64,000 bases of DNA from Vibrio mexicanus (GTDB taxonomy: Bacteria; Pseudomonadota; Gammaproteobacteria; Enterobacterales; Vibrionaceae). The stretch spans positions 1 through 64,000 of the forward strand of contig NZ_JYJP01000015.1 of the NCBI RefSeq assembly GCF_001012815.1, in the 5' to 3' direction. Position numbers and translations under genes: made by a program. Under the pieces are notes generated by a model. That model ran no database searches. It had not been told where the DNA came from and saw only the letters and a program-made list of their open reading frames with translations. Below, one piece after another: positions 8,529-18,476 of this stretch (position 1 is its first letter; each line of letters opens with the position of its first letter).

Positions 8529-9734
8529 ATGACGACACAAACTGCTGGTACCATGAGTACCCCATCGCTTGGCTTTTTGCTTTTTCTCGTGCTCGGTGCT
8601 ATTGGTGCACTAACGCCACTTGCAATCGATATGTATTTACCTGCAATGCCTGCGATTGCGCGTGACTTAGGCGTGTCTGCAGGTGATGTTCAATTTACTA
8701 TGACGGCCTACACAGCGGGCTTTGCACTTGGTCAGCTTCTGCATGGACCTTTAGCCGACAGCTATGGTCGCCGACCAATTTTAATGGCAGGTGTTTTCTT
8801 CTTCGGTATCGCGGCGGTAATGAGCGCGACGACAACGGGTATTGATGCGCTCACTTATATTCGCGCTGCGCAAGGTTTTGCGGGTGCGGCGGCGGCAGTC
8901 ATCATTCAAGCTGTGGTTCGTGATATGTTCGATCGTGAAGATTTCGCGCGCACGATGTCTTTTATCACTCTTGTGATGATTGTTGCACCACTTCTTGCGC
9001 CGATGATCGGGGGCTATCTGTCGCTGTGGTTCGGTTGGCGCTCAATTTTCTGGGTACTGGCAGCCTTTGCGGCATTAGTTATCACCTTAGTTTACTTCAA
9101 AATCCCAGAAACCTTGGCGCCGGAGAATCGCCAACCATTACGATTAAGAACCACACTACGCAACTATGCACGACTGTTAAGTAACCCAACAGCGTTAGGC
9201 TTGATGCTATCGGGAGCGTTCTCCTTCTCTGGCATGTTTGTTTTCCTAACCGCGGGCTCGTTTGTCTATATTGATATTTATGGCGTGCCTCCAGAAAAGT
9301 TTGGTTATCTGTTTGGTCTTAACATCATCGCGATGATCGTTATGACGAGTATTAATGGCCGCCTAGTTAAACGTATGGGCTCACATAGCATGTTGCGTTT
9401 TGGCTTGGCTGTTCAACTCTTCGCCGGTCTGGGCTTGTTTGTCACTTGGCTACTTGATTTTGGCCTATGGGGCACCGTAACATTCGTGGTCTTATTTATA
9501 GGTACGCTATCAACTATCGGCAGTAACACAATGGCGCTGCTATTGAGTAGTTACTCTTCGATGGCAGGTACTGCTTCATCACTAGCAGGGACACTGCGTT
9601 TTGGCATGGGTTCTGTGATGGGTGTTGTAGTGGCATTTATGCCTCATAGTGAAGTGTGGCCTATGGTTACTGTGATGACCGCTTGTGCGATTTTGTCGGC
9701 AGGCTTTTACTGGATATTAGGAAGAAAGGCATAA
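8529..9734 (+). CDS. bcr: Bcr/CflA-family drug:proton exporter
   Basis: Major facilitator superfamily antiporter of the DHA1 group that exports drugs such as bicyclomycin or chloramphenicol in characterised relatives. The 401-residue product has about 12 hydrophobic segments. The TM1 motif TPLAIDMYLPAMP is typical of the family, and the loop 2-3 signature GPLADSYGRRP contains the MFS G-x-L-aD-x-x-GrR pattern. The gene follows rsuA as bcr does in E. coli. I choose ATG 8529; 8553 is also possible, and neither has a strong ribosome site. An earlier TTG at 8472 sits in the rsuA terminator. The stop overlaps the next start as TAATG, so the two genes are probably co-translated. The substrate is unknown. 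Confidence 0.88.
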   Translation: MTTQTAGTMSTPSLGFLLFLVLGAIGALTPLAIDMYLPAMPAIARDLGVSAGDVQFTMTAYTAGFALGQLLHGPLADSYGRRPILMAGVFFFGIAAVMSATTTGIDALTYIRAAQGFAGAAAAVIIQAVVRDMFDREDFARTMSFITLVMIVAPLLAPMIGGYLSLWFGWRSIFWVLAAFAALVITLVYFKIPETLAPENRQPLRLRTTLRNYARLLSNPTALGLMLSGAFSFSGMFVFLTAGSFVYIDIYGVPPEKFGYLFGLNIIAMIVMTSINGRLVKRMGSHSMLRFGLAVQLFAGLGLFVTWLLDFGLWGTVTFVVLFIGTLSTIGSNTMALLLSSYSSMAGTASSLAGTLRFGMGSVMGVVVAFMPHSEVWPMVTVMTACAILSAGFYWILGRKA

Positions 9735-10396
9735 TGTCGACCTACGCTAAAGAGATTCAAGAGTTGGTTAATGCCGCATTGGCAGAGCTGAAAGCTGAGC
9801 ATCAATCGGGGAAGCTGACGGATGCGCCGATTGCGAACAACCATTTCTTGGTTCGCTGGGTAACAAAATCGATTAAGACGCAACGTTTTGGTCGCTTAGT
9901 GAGTGGCGACCTGATCCGCTGGCAGAAAGTGGGCCGCTCAAAAGGTAACGCGGCTGATTTGCCTACTGTATTTAAGCGAATCTCTGCCTACTACGCGCAG
10001 TTTTTTGATGATGAAGGCAAGGGTAGAACGCTTAAAGATAGCGACATCGAGACGTTTCTCGACACCATGATTGCCTTGGATTGGGATGTATCTACCTCTG
10101 AGCCGTTATTGAATGGTGGCAAAGTCCAGATTTTTACCGATGGTCATAGTTCTTTAGCTTTGTGTGCTGACCAATGTGATGACTGTTTTGATGGTGAGTT
10201 ACTGATTAAGCCAATGCACTGGTTTGTACGTGGTGACCATGCGCTGTTTGTTGAGAAGGCGGCAGAAGCTGGCTTCATGGTACACAAAGTGACGGATTAT
10301 AAGTCGGTAGTAAAGTACCACGGTGAGTACATTATCTATCCTGAAAACAAGGGCAGTCAGCTGGCGGAAATTCCGCTGAGTTTCAAGGTGGACTAA
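9734..10396 (+). CDS. DUF2913 family protein
   Basis: A 220-residue soluble protein that I recognise as the DUF2913 family, which is common in Vibrionaceae and has no assigned function. Conserved-looking parts are NNHFLVRWVTKSIKTQRFGR near the N-terminus and a cysteine cluster CADQCDDCF in the middle, which might bind a metal. There is no signal peptide or membrane segment. The ATG overlaps the bcr stop by one base, so its expression is tied to the exporter. A terminator follows 34 bases after its stop. Confidence 0.8.
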   Translation: MSTYAKEIQELVNAALAELKAEHQSGKLTDAPIANNHFLVRWVTKSIKTQRFGRLVSGDLIRWQKVGRSKGNAADLPTVFKRISAYYAQFFDDEGKGRTLKDSDIETFLDTMIALDWDVSTSEPLLNGGKVQIFTDGHSSLALCADQCDDCFDGELLIKPMHWFVRGDHALFVEKAAEAGFMVHKVTDYKSVVKYHGEYIIYPENKGSQLAEIPLSFKVD

Positions 10397-10430
10397 TAGC
10401 TTGAACAATGAAGCGTAAGCTAGATATGAA

Positions 10431-10454
10431 AACGGCAGCCGAAAGGCTGCCGTT
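10431..10454. terminator. Bidirectional terminator
   Basis: A 10-bp perfect stem (10431-10440 with 10445-10454) capped by a GAAA tetraloop. A T-run follows on the plus strand, and TTTTC follows on the minus strand. It separates the convergent DUF2913 and SDR genes. Confidence 0.9.
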
Positions 10455-10462
10455 TTTACGTT

Positions 10463-11902
10463 TTAAGAGTTAGGTGGTTGGGCTGCCTTCAGCACGATAG
10501 CTTTGACCATTCCTCTGAAAATAAACAGATGTGCTGGCATCATCGCGAACCAATAAAGCAGTCCAAGAAAGCCCTTCGGGTGCCACCAAGCAGTGATGGT
10601 GAGTTCTCGTTTGTCCCCATGATCAATGATGGCGCATTCCAAGCGACCTAAGCCAGGGCCTTTCATTCCAAACAAAAGCGACAAAAACTTGTTTGGTTCG
10701 CAGCGAATGACTTTCCAAGAATCGATTAAATCACCAACATGGAGCTCTGGGCCTTCAGGGGAGCGGCGAACTGGACGTCCTCCACCAAAGAAAAGATCCA
10801 ACCATTCTCGAGTGCGCCACAAGATATTGGCGAAGAAATAGCCTTCCTTGGGGCTACCGAGTTGCTTGACGACCTGCCACAGTTGCTCTGAAGTAAGAAT
10901 GGTTTCAATGGAGGCGCCAGCTTGTTTAGGATAATAACCAAAACCCGGTTGCCATCGATTGAGAGCGGCTTCATCAAATCCCCAGACATTACTTCGAACG
11001 AATTCTCCTTCAACGTTGATGGTGTTATTGACCATCTCGGTGTAGCCAACAAGCTCTTGCGGAAAACGTTCGCGGATTTTCTCTGAGTTGGCAACATAAT
11101 CATGCTTAAGGCCAGCAAGTAACGCGGCACCAATAGAAGAAGGCACTGAAGTGACGATGCCCAACCAGCGAGAAGCTAACCCCGGAGTAAGCAACGACGT
11201 TGACCATAAACGAAACGGCTTATTTGCGGCCTTACAAATCACTTCGAACTGGTCTTTATACGTGAGTGTGTCTGGCCCACCGACTTCGTAGATTTCGTGA
11301 CCCTGTGGCTCATCTTGAAGTAGCTCTAATAGATAATGATTCAAGTTTTCTAAGGCGATCGGGTTGGCTTTCGATGTTACATAACTTGGAGTAATTAGGA
11401 CTGGAAGGTTATAGACAAAATCACGCATGATCTCGAAAGCGGCGGACCCCGGGCCAATAATGACGCCTGCTCTCAGCTCAGTGGTAGGAATACCTGAGTT
11501 ACGAATAATTTCTCCGGTGGCTTGTCTTGCTTTTAAGTGCTGTGAGTCGCCGGATTGTGGTTGAATTGCACTCAAGTAGATGATGTGCTTCACGTCAGAG
11601 TCTTTAACTGCATTTGCGAAGTTATGTGCCAAGCTGAGTTCGTAATCAACGAAGTCATGACCTTGCGCCATGCCATGGACAAGGAAGAAGATAACATCAA
11701 ACTTCGGTATGAGCTCTTGAGTGGCCTGCGCATCAGCAAGATCGAGATAGAGTGTGGTTAGGTTTTCATGAGGAGCCGTTCGCGCCTTTAAATACTCAAT
11801 ATGACGCGCGGCAGCCGTCACTTGATGGCCAAGTTCGAGTAACTGAGGAAGAAGCTGACTGCCAACATAGCCAGAGCTTCCAAGTACCAGAATTTTTTTC
11901 AT
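10463..11902 (-). CDS. SDR-family NAD(P)-binding protein with C-terminal DUF2867
   Basis: A two-part protein of 479 residues. The N-terminal half is an atypical short-chain dehydrogenase (NmrA/NDUFA9-like) with the Rossmann motif GSSGYVGSQLL at 8-18, and FFLVHGMAQG and ELRAGVIIGPGS further on. The C-terminal half (about 330-475) matches the DUF2867 pattern, including LGRLECAIIDHGDKRELTITAWWHPKG split around a hydrophobic stretch, and it ends in a hydrophobic segment that could touch the membrane. The substrate is unknown; oxidoreductase activity is inferred from the fold. It stands alone, convergent with DUF2913. An ordinary housekeeping or redox role is my best guess. Confidence 0.82.
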   Translation of the reverse strand: MKKILVLGSSGYVGSQLLPQLLELGHQVTAAARHIEYLKARTAPHENLTTLYLDLADAQATQELIPKFDVIFFLVHGMAQGHDFVDYELSLAHNFANAVKDSDVKHIIYLSAIQPQSGDSQHLKARQATGEIIRNSGIPTTELRAGVIIGPGSAAFEIMRDFVYNLPVLITPSYVTSKANPIALENLNHYLLELLQDEPQGHEIYEVGGPDTLTYKDQFEVICKAANKPFRLWSTSLLTPGLASRWLGIVTSVPSSIGAALLAGLKHDYVANSEKIRERFPQELVGYTEMVNNTINVEGEFVRSNVWGFDEAALNRWQPGFGYYPKQAGASIETILTSEQLWQVVKQLGSPKEGYFFANILWRTREWLDLFFGGGRPVRRSPEGPELHVGDLIDSWKVIRCEPNKFLSLLFGMKGPGLGRLECAIIDHGDKRELTITAWWHPKGFLGLLYWFAMMPAHLFIFRGMVKAIVLKAAQPPNS

Positions 11903-12171
11903 CCAGCATCCTTACTTTTTATGGTGATTACATAATCAACGATTTATAATATCGGAACTTGAATCCCAAGTAACCTCTTGATCTTTGATTCTGCGTAAAT
12001 GCTTTCTGTTGCATACGTAGCTCGTAGCTAAATCCATTCTTAATCTCGTGAACAAGCGTTCTCGCGTTAAGCACATTTTCAGAATATTGAAGCTGTGGAT
12101 TGGTCTATCATACGAAGTAGAGCCGTGACCGGATTTCTCATTCTATTAAGCTGTTAGAGTTAGGTACTAAA

Positions 12172-13546
12172 GTGACCCTGTTATCTCAAGTAATACTCCA
12201 TACTCGTGGAGATTTTCTGCGTAAATTGATTGTGATTGCTTTACCAATCGCATTGCAGAACATTATGTTTTCTAGCCGTGGGCTGGTGGATGTTCTTATG
12301 CTTGGTCAGTTAGGTGAAGCCGAAATCGCAGCGGTGGGTGTTGCTGCGCGTGCTACATTTGTGACGACCATTATGCTGGTGGGTGTGACAACGGGTGGCG
12401 CGCTATTGACAGCCAGTATTGGGGAGCGGCTGATCGTAAGGGCGTACGGGAAAGTACTGCGTTAACCTGGTTTGTCTCTATGGCGTTTGCAGCACTAACC
12501 GTCGTGCTTTTCATTTTTTTCCCTGAACAAATCATGGCGCTCACAACTGATGATGCTCAAGTAAATAAACTGGGTAGTGATTATTTGGTGATTACTTCCG
12601 TGAGTATGTTTACCGTTGCTTGTGTTGCCAGCATGCTTGTCGGGCTTCGCGCAATGCACAAACCCGGCATCAGTACTTTATTTAGCGGTGTCGGTATTGT
12701 TGCCAATATCTTCCTTAATTGGGTGCTCATTTTTGGTAAGTTCGGTTTTCCAGAAATGGGGATTAAAGGGGCGGCAATCGCAACGGTCATTAGTGGCTTT
12801 ATCGAAGTGCTTTTCCTTTATGGGTATCTATATGGGAAAAAACATCTGCTCGCGTTTGGTGTTGAAGATATTCGCTCAATTATTGACTGGGATAAGATTT
12901 CACGTTTCCTCAAACTCTCTCTACCTACCACGTTTAACTTCTTAGCGTGGGCAGGGGGCTATTTGTTTATCATGCAATTATGGGCCAAACGGGAGTTCAA
13001 GGTTTGGCTGCGTTATCAGTGATGACGCCCATTGAATCGATCACATTGGCATTGATGATCGGCTTATCCAGTGCCGCTGGTGTGTTGACAGGCAACCAAC
13101 TTGGCGCAAAGAAATACGACGAAATTTACTATCAAGCCATAGGGATGATCCTGCTCAACGTTATTGTGAGCGTTGTAGTGGCAATTGGTCTGTATCTTTC
13201 GTACGAATTGGTATTGGGGTTATTCACTGCGTTAACACCAGAAACCCGTGAGCTGTCAGAGAAATTTATTGTGATAGTTAGTATCGGAATGGTTTTGAAA
13301 TCAGTGCCGATGATGGCGATCATGGGAGTTTTACGTGCTGGAGGTGATGTTAAGTTCTGTCTATATCAAGACCTTATCGCGCAATGGCTTATAAGCATTC
13401 CACTTGCGGCATTCGCAGCCATCGGACTTGGATTTGAACCTGAGTGGATTTTCTTGCTGTTCTTAGTCGAAGAACTAGTGAAGTGGTTTGGGTCTCTTCA
13501 TCGAGTAAAAAGCAAGAAGTGGATGCGGAATTTGATTGAAAATTAG
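12172..13546 (+). CDS. MATE-family efflux transporter (two apparent frameshifts)
   Basis: Multidrug and toxic compound extrusion antiporter driven by sodium or protons. The start is GTG at 12172 with a weak TTAGG upstream. The frame breaks at 12413-12414, where GCCAG should be GCCCAG, restoring TAQYWGAADRKG. It breaks again at 12954-12958, where G5 should be G6, restoring WAGGLFVYHAIMGQTG. The corrected product is about 458 residues with 12 hydrophobic segments, the family's normal length. The N-terminal IALPIALQN and GLVDVLMLGQLGE are typical MATE features. I consider both breaks sequencing losses. The drug range and coupling ion cannot be told from the sequence. Confidence 0.85.
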
Positions 13547-13669
13547 ACGTAATACGGCCAATTTATGCAAATCAATACATATCTTGTGATCTGTGTGTCA
13601 AAACGCTTCCTCCTAACGGGGAATTAGTGTAGATTCACAGTCCAATTTATGACAAAGGTGAGAGTGTGA

Positions 13670-14341
13670 ATGTTACTGCTTAAAGAGCTTTGTAAAGGCT
13701 ACGTTGATGGAGGTGAATTTCACCCCGTTCTACAAGGTGCTGAATTGTCTCTAAAGCAAGGTGAACAAATTGCTCTCATGGGGGAAAGTGGTTCAGGTAA
13801 GAGTACATTGCTTAACCTGATCGCGGGGCTTGATACCGTAGACTCCGGCGAAGTCACTTTCCCAAGCTTTTCTATGCATGACGTACCTGAAAGCGTACGT
13901 ACCGCGTACCGACGCAACAATATTGGCCTTATTTTTCAGCAGTTTAACCTTCTTCCAACTCTAAACGTTGCCGATAATATTCGTTTTTGTCGTCAATTGA
14001 AGGGGTTACCAGATGATCAGGGTTTGTGGCGTCAAATCCTATCTGCACTTGATTTAATGCCTTTGTTGGGCCGCTACCCAGAAGAGGTCTCGGGTGGTCA
14101 ACAGCAACGTGCGGCCATCGCCCGTGCGCTCTATATGGAACCGAAACTTCTCTTGGCCGATGAGCCAACCGGTAGTTTGGATGAGCGCAATGCAGAGGCA
14201 GTGATGCGTTTGCTTACCACACTAACTCGCCAACTTGAGTGTACATTATTGTTGGTGACTCACAGTGAGAAAGTGGCTGATCACATGGAAGGTAAGGTAA
14301 GACTTCAAGGAGGGCAACTGCATGTTATGGCCCGTAGTTAA
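13670..14341 (+). CDS. ABC transporter ATP-binding protein, LolD/MacB class (AttE-like)
   Basis: ATPase subunit of a three-gene ABC system. Walker A is GESGSGKST (38-46), the Q-loop lies in IFQQFNLLPTLN, the ABC signature is SGGQQQR (140-146), Walker B is LLLADEPTGSLD (159-170), and the H-loop His is in VTHSEK. The 223-residue size and sequence class match ATPases that pair with FtsX-like permeases (LolD, MacB). The ATG has GGTGAGAG a few bases upstream. The gene overlaps the permease gene by 20 bases. Vibrio genomes often carry this set annotated after Agrobacterium attE, attFG and attH. Such transporters usually act by mechanotransmission on periplasmic or membrane substrates rather than as importers. 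Confidence 0.9.
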   Translation: MLLLKELCKGYVDGGEFHPVLQGAELSLKQGEQIALMGESGSGKSTLLNLIAGLDTVDSGEVTFPSFSMHDVPESVRTAYRRNNIGLIFQQFNLLPTLNVADNIRFCRQLKGLPDDQGLWRQILSALDLMPLLGRYPEEVSGGQQQRAAIARALYMEPKLLLADEPTGSLDERNAEAVMRLLTTLTRQLECTLLLVTHSEKVADHMEGKVRLQGGQLHVMARS

Positions 14342-16775
14342 AGCGCTACTTGGTCATTACCGCCGTTATCCTTTTCAAATTCTTCTCGTATGGCTTGGCC
14401 TTACGTTGGGTGTCTCTCTATTAGTTGGCGTTTCTTCTATTAATCATCATGCACGTGAAAGTTACGCGCATGGTGAGAAGCTTTTTTCCAATCCTCTTCC
14501 TTATCGTATTCGTTCAAAGCACGAATCTAACCGAATCCCACAAGGGTTCTATATTCAGCTAAGACGCGATGGCTTTCATCAGTGTGCACCATTTGAGAGT
14601 ATGCGAGTCTCCGCCGCTTCCGGCCAAGACTTTGTGATCGTCGGAATTGACCCAGTGGCCATGCTGAATATGACATCGGGCGTGCTTCTTAACGACATTC
14701 CTGCGCTACAGCTCATGCGGCCACCATTCCCGATTTTGGTCAGCGATGAACTTGCGACTCATATGAGTTGGGGTGATGGAGATTTCATTACACTTCGTGA
14801 CGGCAGTCAGCTCGGGCCTATTCTCATTGATACCCAAGACAGAATTAATGGTTCGCGAATTCTTGCAGACATGTCGCTGTTAAGAATGCTGAATAAATCG
14901 TCGGGCATCTCAGTGGTCGCGTGTTCTGAAATGCCGCAAGAGAAATTGGCAAAGCTCAAAGACTCATTGCCGAATGGTATGAAGCTCGTTCGTAGTTCAC
15001 GTCTCGAATTAGAGTCTCTCACAAAAGCCTTCCACATGAACTTGAACGCAATGGGGTTACTTGCGTTCTTAGTGGGCTTATTTATCTTCTATCAAGCCAT
15101 GTCTCTTTCCATGACCCAACGTCAGCCATTGGTTGGGGCTTTAAGACAAACGGGCGTCTCATCTTGGCAGCTCACTAAGGCGATGATGCTGGAGCTGTCG
15201 GTACTGATATTAGCAAGTTGGCTATGTGGCAATGTGCTGGGACTTGTTCTCGCCAATCAGTTGATACCTTCAGTGTCATCAAGTTTGGGTGACTTATACG
15301 ATGCGAACGTTGGACTTTCGATTGATTGGCATTGGGAAGCCAGTCTCTACAGCTTATATATGACGGTATTGGGTGCATTGCTCGCCTGTTCATGGCCTTT
15401 GGTTCGATTGCTTCGTTCACAACCCATTCGCTTGACGACTCGTTTGTCTATTGCCCGATTCACCGGCATTGAGTTCTCATTGCAAGCAGGCCTTGCGTGT
15501 GCTTTCTGTGTGGCAGCGATTGCCATCTATCAGGCTCCACAGACCCAATCGTCTGGTTTTGCCATTATAGCGTTAATGCTACTAAGTGCGGCCTTGTTCA
15601 CGCCTTACTTCATCTGGAAGTTGTTCACAAGTTTCTCTTATTCAATGCGCTGGGTGAAAGTACGATGGTTCTTTGCCGATGCCGCCACAAGCATGAGCTA
15701 TCGTGGCGTTGCTATGATGGCGTTTATGGTGTCGATGGCCGCTAATATAGGCATAGAAACCATGGTCGGAAGTTTCAGAGATACCACAGATCGCTGGTTA
15801 ACACAGCGCCTTGCTGCTGACCTGTATATCTATCCGAATACGAGTGCGGCGACCAAAATGAGTGATTGGTTGATCAAGCAACCAGAAGTGGACGAAGTAT
15901 GGTGGCGTTGGGAGCGCGAAGTGATGACGCCGAAAGGCTCACTACAAGTGGTCAGCACTGGCGCATCCGAAGGAGAGCTAGACTCTCTGACGATCAAGCT
16001 TGGTATTCCGCAATATTGGTATCACTTACATAACTCAAAAGGGGTGATGGTCAGTGAGTCAATGGCGTTAAAGCTGGGAATACGACCTGGCGACTTTATT
16101 AATTTATATGGCGACCTCGGACTTGGATGGCAGGTGGTGGGCGTGTATTTCGATTATGGCAATCCATATAATCAAGTGCTGTTATCACATCAAAATTGGC
16201 GTCATGCGTTTTCTGGTACCGGTAATGTTGGACTTGGCGTGTTGCTTCAAGAAGGAATCAATGCTGAAGGCTTGAAGCGTAGGCTCGAATCTACGTATCG
16301 ATTGGGTTCAGAGAGAATCTACGACAATAGCTCTATCCATCAGCAAGCAATGCGAGTGTTTGACCGAACCTTCTCGATCGCCGATAAGCTCGGAAATATC
16401 ACCTTGATTATTGCGGTATTTGGTATCTTCTTCGCCACTGTCGCTGGTGAAGTATCAAGGCAGAAGCATGTCTCATTGCTTCGTTGCTTGGGCATGTCAG
16501 GTCGTGAATTGATTGTTATGGGTGGCTTGCAGCTGTTTGTCTTCGGCGCTATCGCGATTGTTATTGCGATGCCGTTAGGACTGACATTAGCGAGTTTAGT
16601 CGTCGATATTGTGATTAAACAGTCTTTTGGTTGGACGTTGGAACTTAAGTTCAATCCTGCTGATTATATGTTCAGTATTGCGATTACAATGATTGCTTTG
16701 ATGATTGCCGGCGCGATTCCAGTCTTTAGAATGATACGAAAAACACCGATGAAGATCTTAAGAGACGCACTATAG
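14322..16775 (+). CDS. FtsX-like ABC permease, two-module (AttFG-like)
   Basis: An 817-residue integral membrane protein that looks like two FtsX/MacB-type permease units joined in one chain. There is one membrane segment near the N-terminus (about 18-38), a periplasmic region, and a first FtsX-type block of three or four segments around 240-370. Two more segments follow near 390-440, then a second large periplasmic region (about 480-680) and a C-terminal FtsX block (about 690-810). The start at 14322 has an excellent AGGAGG site inside the end of the ATPase gene, so the two are translationally linked. Its stop TAG is immediately followed by the ATG of the lipocalin-like gene. The fusion probably supplies the whole membrane dimer. 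The substrate is unknown. Confidence 0.88.
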   Translation: MLWPVVKALLGHYRRYPFQILLVWLGLTLGVSLLVGVSSINHHARESYAHGEKLFSNPLPYRIRSKHESNRIPQGFYIQLRRDGFHQCAPFESMRVSAASGQDFVIVGIDPVAMLNMTSGVLLNDIPALQLMRPPFPILVSDELATHMSWGDGDFITLRDGSQLGPILIDTQDRINGSRILADMSLLRMLNKSSGISVVACSEMPQEKLAKLKDSLPNGMKLVRSSRLELESLTKAFHMNLNAMGLLAFLVGLFIFYQAMSLSMTQRQPLVGALRQTGVSSWQLTKAMMLELSVLILASWLCGNVLGLVLANQLIPSVSSSLGDLYDANVGLSIDWHWEASLYSLYMTVLGALLACSWPLVRLLRSQPIRLTTRLSIARFTGIEFSLQAGLACAFCVAAIAIYQAPQTQSSGFAIIALMLLSAALFTPYFIWKLFTSFSYSMRWVKVRWFFADAATSMSYRGVAMMAFMVSMAANIGIETMVGSFRDTTDRWLTQRLAADLYIYPNTSAATKMSDWLIKQPEVDEVWWRWEREVMTPKGSLQVVSTGASEGELDSLTIKLGIPQYWYHLHNSKGVMVSESMALKLGIRPGDFINLYGDLGLGWQVVGVYFDYGNPYNQVLLSHQNWRHAFSGTGNVGLGVLLQEGINAEGLKRRLESTYRLGSERIYDNSSIHQQAMRVFDRTFSIADKLGNITLIIAVFGIFFATVAGEVSRQKHVSLLRCLGMSGRELIVMGGLQLFVFGAIAIVIAMPLGLTLASLVVDIVIKQSFGWTLELKFNPADYMFSIAITMIALMIAGAIPVFRMIRKTPMKILRDAL

Positions 16776-17900
16776 ATGAACAAGAAGTTCGAAGTATTCA
16801 ACAAGCTCAGGCGATGGGCGTCAGTTTTGCTGCTCTTTTTCTGTGCGTGGGTGGTTTACGAGTCTAACTTTTTTGGTGCAACAGAGAGTGAAGGTCACGA
16901 TGTTACCTACATGCTAGGTTCCGTCCCTAAGAAAGTATTTGAGCCCGTACTACCCGATCAACCTGTGGTGATTCCTAAAGACTTTCAGTTTCATGCGTCT
17001 TTTCAGCACGAGTGGTGGCATTATTTCGCCAACGTTGTAGGGGAAGATGGCCAAAACTATGGTATTCAGTGGAGTTACTTCCGCATCGCAAACGATGACA
17101 AGGATACGGCAGGTTGGCAGAGTCCTCAAATCTACGTATCTCACGTTGTCGTTTCTAGCAAAGATAATGTCTGGCGAGAGCAGCGAATTGCTCGTGGTGG
17201 TATTGGCCAAGCAGGTATGACCGATAAACCCTTTAGGATTTGGATCGATAACTGGACTTGGCGTTCATTGGGCGTGACGCCTTTCCCCGGCAGCTTAGAG
17301 GCGAAAACAGATACGTTCAATGTTTCTTTAAATACGGTTGCTAAGGGCCCCTTTGCGCTTCCAGGGGATAAAGGATACCAAATTAAGCATGATTTGTTGC
17401 CTGTGGCTTCATTCAACATTACAGCGCCATTTCTTGATGTGTCAGGTGTGCTAACGCTTGAAAATGGTAGACCGATTAAAGTATTGGGTAAGGCATGGAT
17501 GAGTAAGGAGTGGGGCAGTGGCTTGATGGCAGAGGGCCAGATTGGTTGGGATTGGTTCGTGTTCCCTCTTGATGGCAATACAACGGTCTCGCTTAATCAG
17601 TATCGCCACAAAAATCAGATGCCTTATGTTTTTGGCATGCTCGCCACTGACGACGGTAAAGTGATACGCCTAGATGGCGATGATATGACGATAACTCCTA
17701 GAAAGCTAACAATCATGAAGAACGGTAAACGGATTCCGTTGAGTTGGCATATTTCAATCCCAGAATATGGCGTAGATGTAGTCACCAATGTGGATAACCC
17801 TAATGTGTGGCTTCCATTTATCGTCCCTTATTGGGAAGGCCCAATAAGTGTGAGCGGATCGCATTATTCAAGTGGATTTATGCAGTTAACAGGTTATTGA
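16776..17900 (+). CDS. Lipocalin-like AttH/CrtC-type protein
   Basis: A 374-residue secreted or membrane-anchored protein. The N-terminus has a basic stretch and a single hydrophobic segment (about 12-30). The rest contains the hallmarks of the AttH/CrtC lipocalin-like fold: EWWHYFANV early on, YGIQWSYFR, and KEWGSG with WDWFVFPLDG in the second barrel. Related proteins include carotenoid 1,2-hydratase, but many AttH members lack known enzyme activity. Encoded directly after the ATPase and permease, it is probably the extracytoplasmic partner of that transporter, perhaps handling a lipid. A strong terminator follows, closing the three-gene operon. Confidence 0.82.
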   Translation: MNKKFEVFNKLRRWASVLLLFFCAWVVYESNFFGATESEGHDVTYMLGSVPKKVFEPVLPDQPVVIPKDFQFHASFQHEWWHYFANVVGEDGQNYGIQWSYFRIANDDKDTAGWQSPQIYVSHVVVSSKDNVWREQRIARGGIGQAGMTDKPFRIWIDNWTWRSLGVTPFPGSLEAKTDTFNVSLNTVAKGPFALPGDKGYQIKHDLLPVASFNITAPFLDVSGVLTLENGRPIKVLGKAWMSKEWGSGLMAEGQIGWDWFVFPLDGNTTVSLNQYRHKNQMPYVFGMLATDDGKVIRLDGDDMTITPRKLTIMKNGKRIPLSWHISIPEYGVDVVTNVDNPNVWLPFIVPYWEGPISVSGSHYSSGFMQLTGY

Positions 17901-17960
17901 TGGAACCTGTTTCCTTTACGCTGATTTCATAGCGCTTTCTAATCTAATTCTAACGACAGA

Positions 17961-17986
17961 GCCCACTATTATTAGTGGGCTTTTTT
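17961..17986 (+). terminator. Terminator of the AttEFGH-like operon
   Basis: GCCCACTA pairs with TAGTGGGC (17961-17968 with 17973-17980) around a TTAT loop, followed by six T residues. Confidence 0.92.
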
Positions 17987-18476
17987 CTGTCTCTAACTAT
18001 CTGATAACTTAAAATTAAGTCCTATAACATTTACTGGTTCAATTTAAAGCGCAGTTTGTAAAACTTTATTTCGAAATGCTGAAAATGCACTATTTTTGAA
18101 TAGGAAGTTTGGTCGAAATAGCCGGGTTGAAAAAATTTTTCAGAGTGTGACGAATGATAAAAAATCTAACCGTAAGAATAAGATACATGACCTATACTTG
18201 TCATAATTACTGATATGCAGCACGTTGTGTTTAGTAAGTTTAACCATGTTTTTTTGAACAATTGAATATTGTGACTGATAACGAATGTTCGGGAATTCCT
18301 TAGTTATTGTTCGCTTTTTTTACTGTTTAGATATCACAAATTGGTTAAAATGGCGCAATTGGTGGATACAGATGGTGAGTTCGCCATAAATAGGTATTAA
18401 GTGTCGAGCTTAACCTGTTTTCACTGATATAAATTTCTTATCATCCATAATTGAAATAGAACTAAGGCCAATAAAA
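17987..18476 (+). promoter_or_regulatory. Long structured leader and promoter region of nhaA
   Basis: This AT-rich region of about 490 bases has no gene. A possible promoter is TTATTG, an 18-base spacer and TAGATA near 18303-18332. Downstream, ATGGCG (18350-18355) can pair with CGCCAT (18382-18387). A second hairpin forms from AGG-TA-TTAAG (18392-18401) with CTTAACCT (18409-18416). The start codon is preceded by AAGG at a normal distance. Cation-sensing leader RNAs (the nhaA-I and nhaA-II motifs) are known upstream of nhaA genes in some bacteria. I cannot match this sequence to their consensus by eye, so the assignment stays open. Confidence 0.35.
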
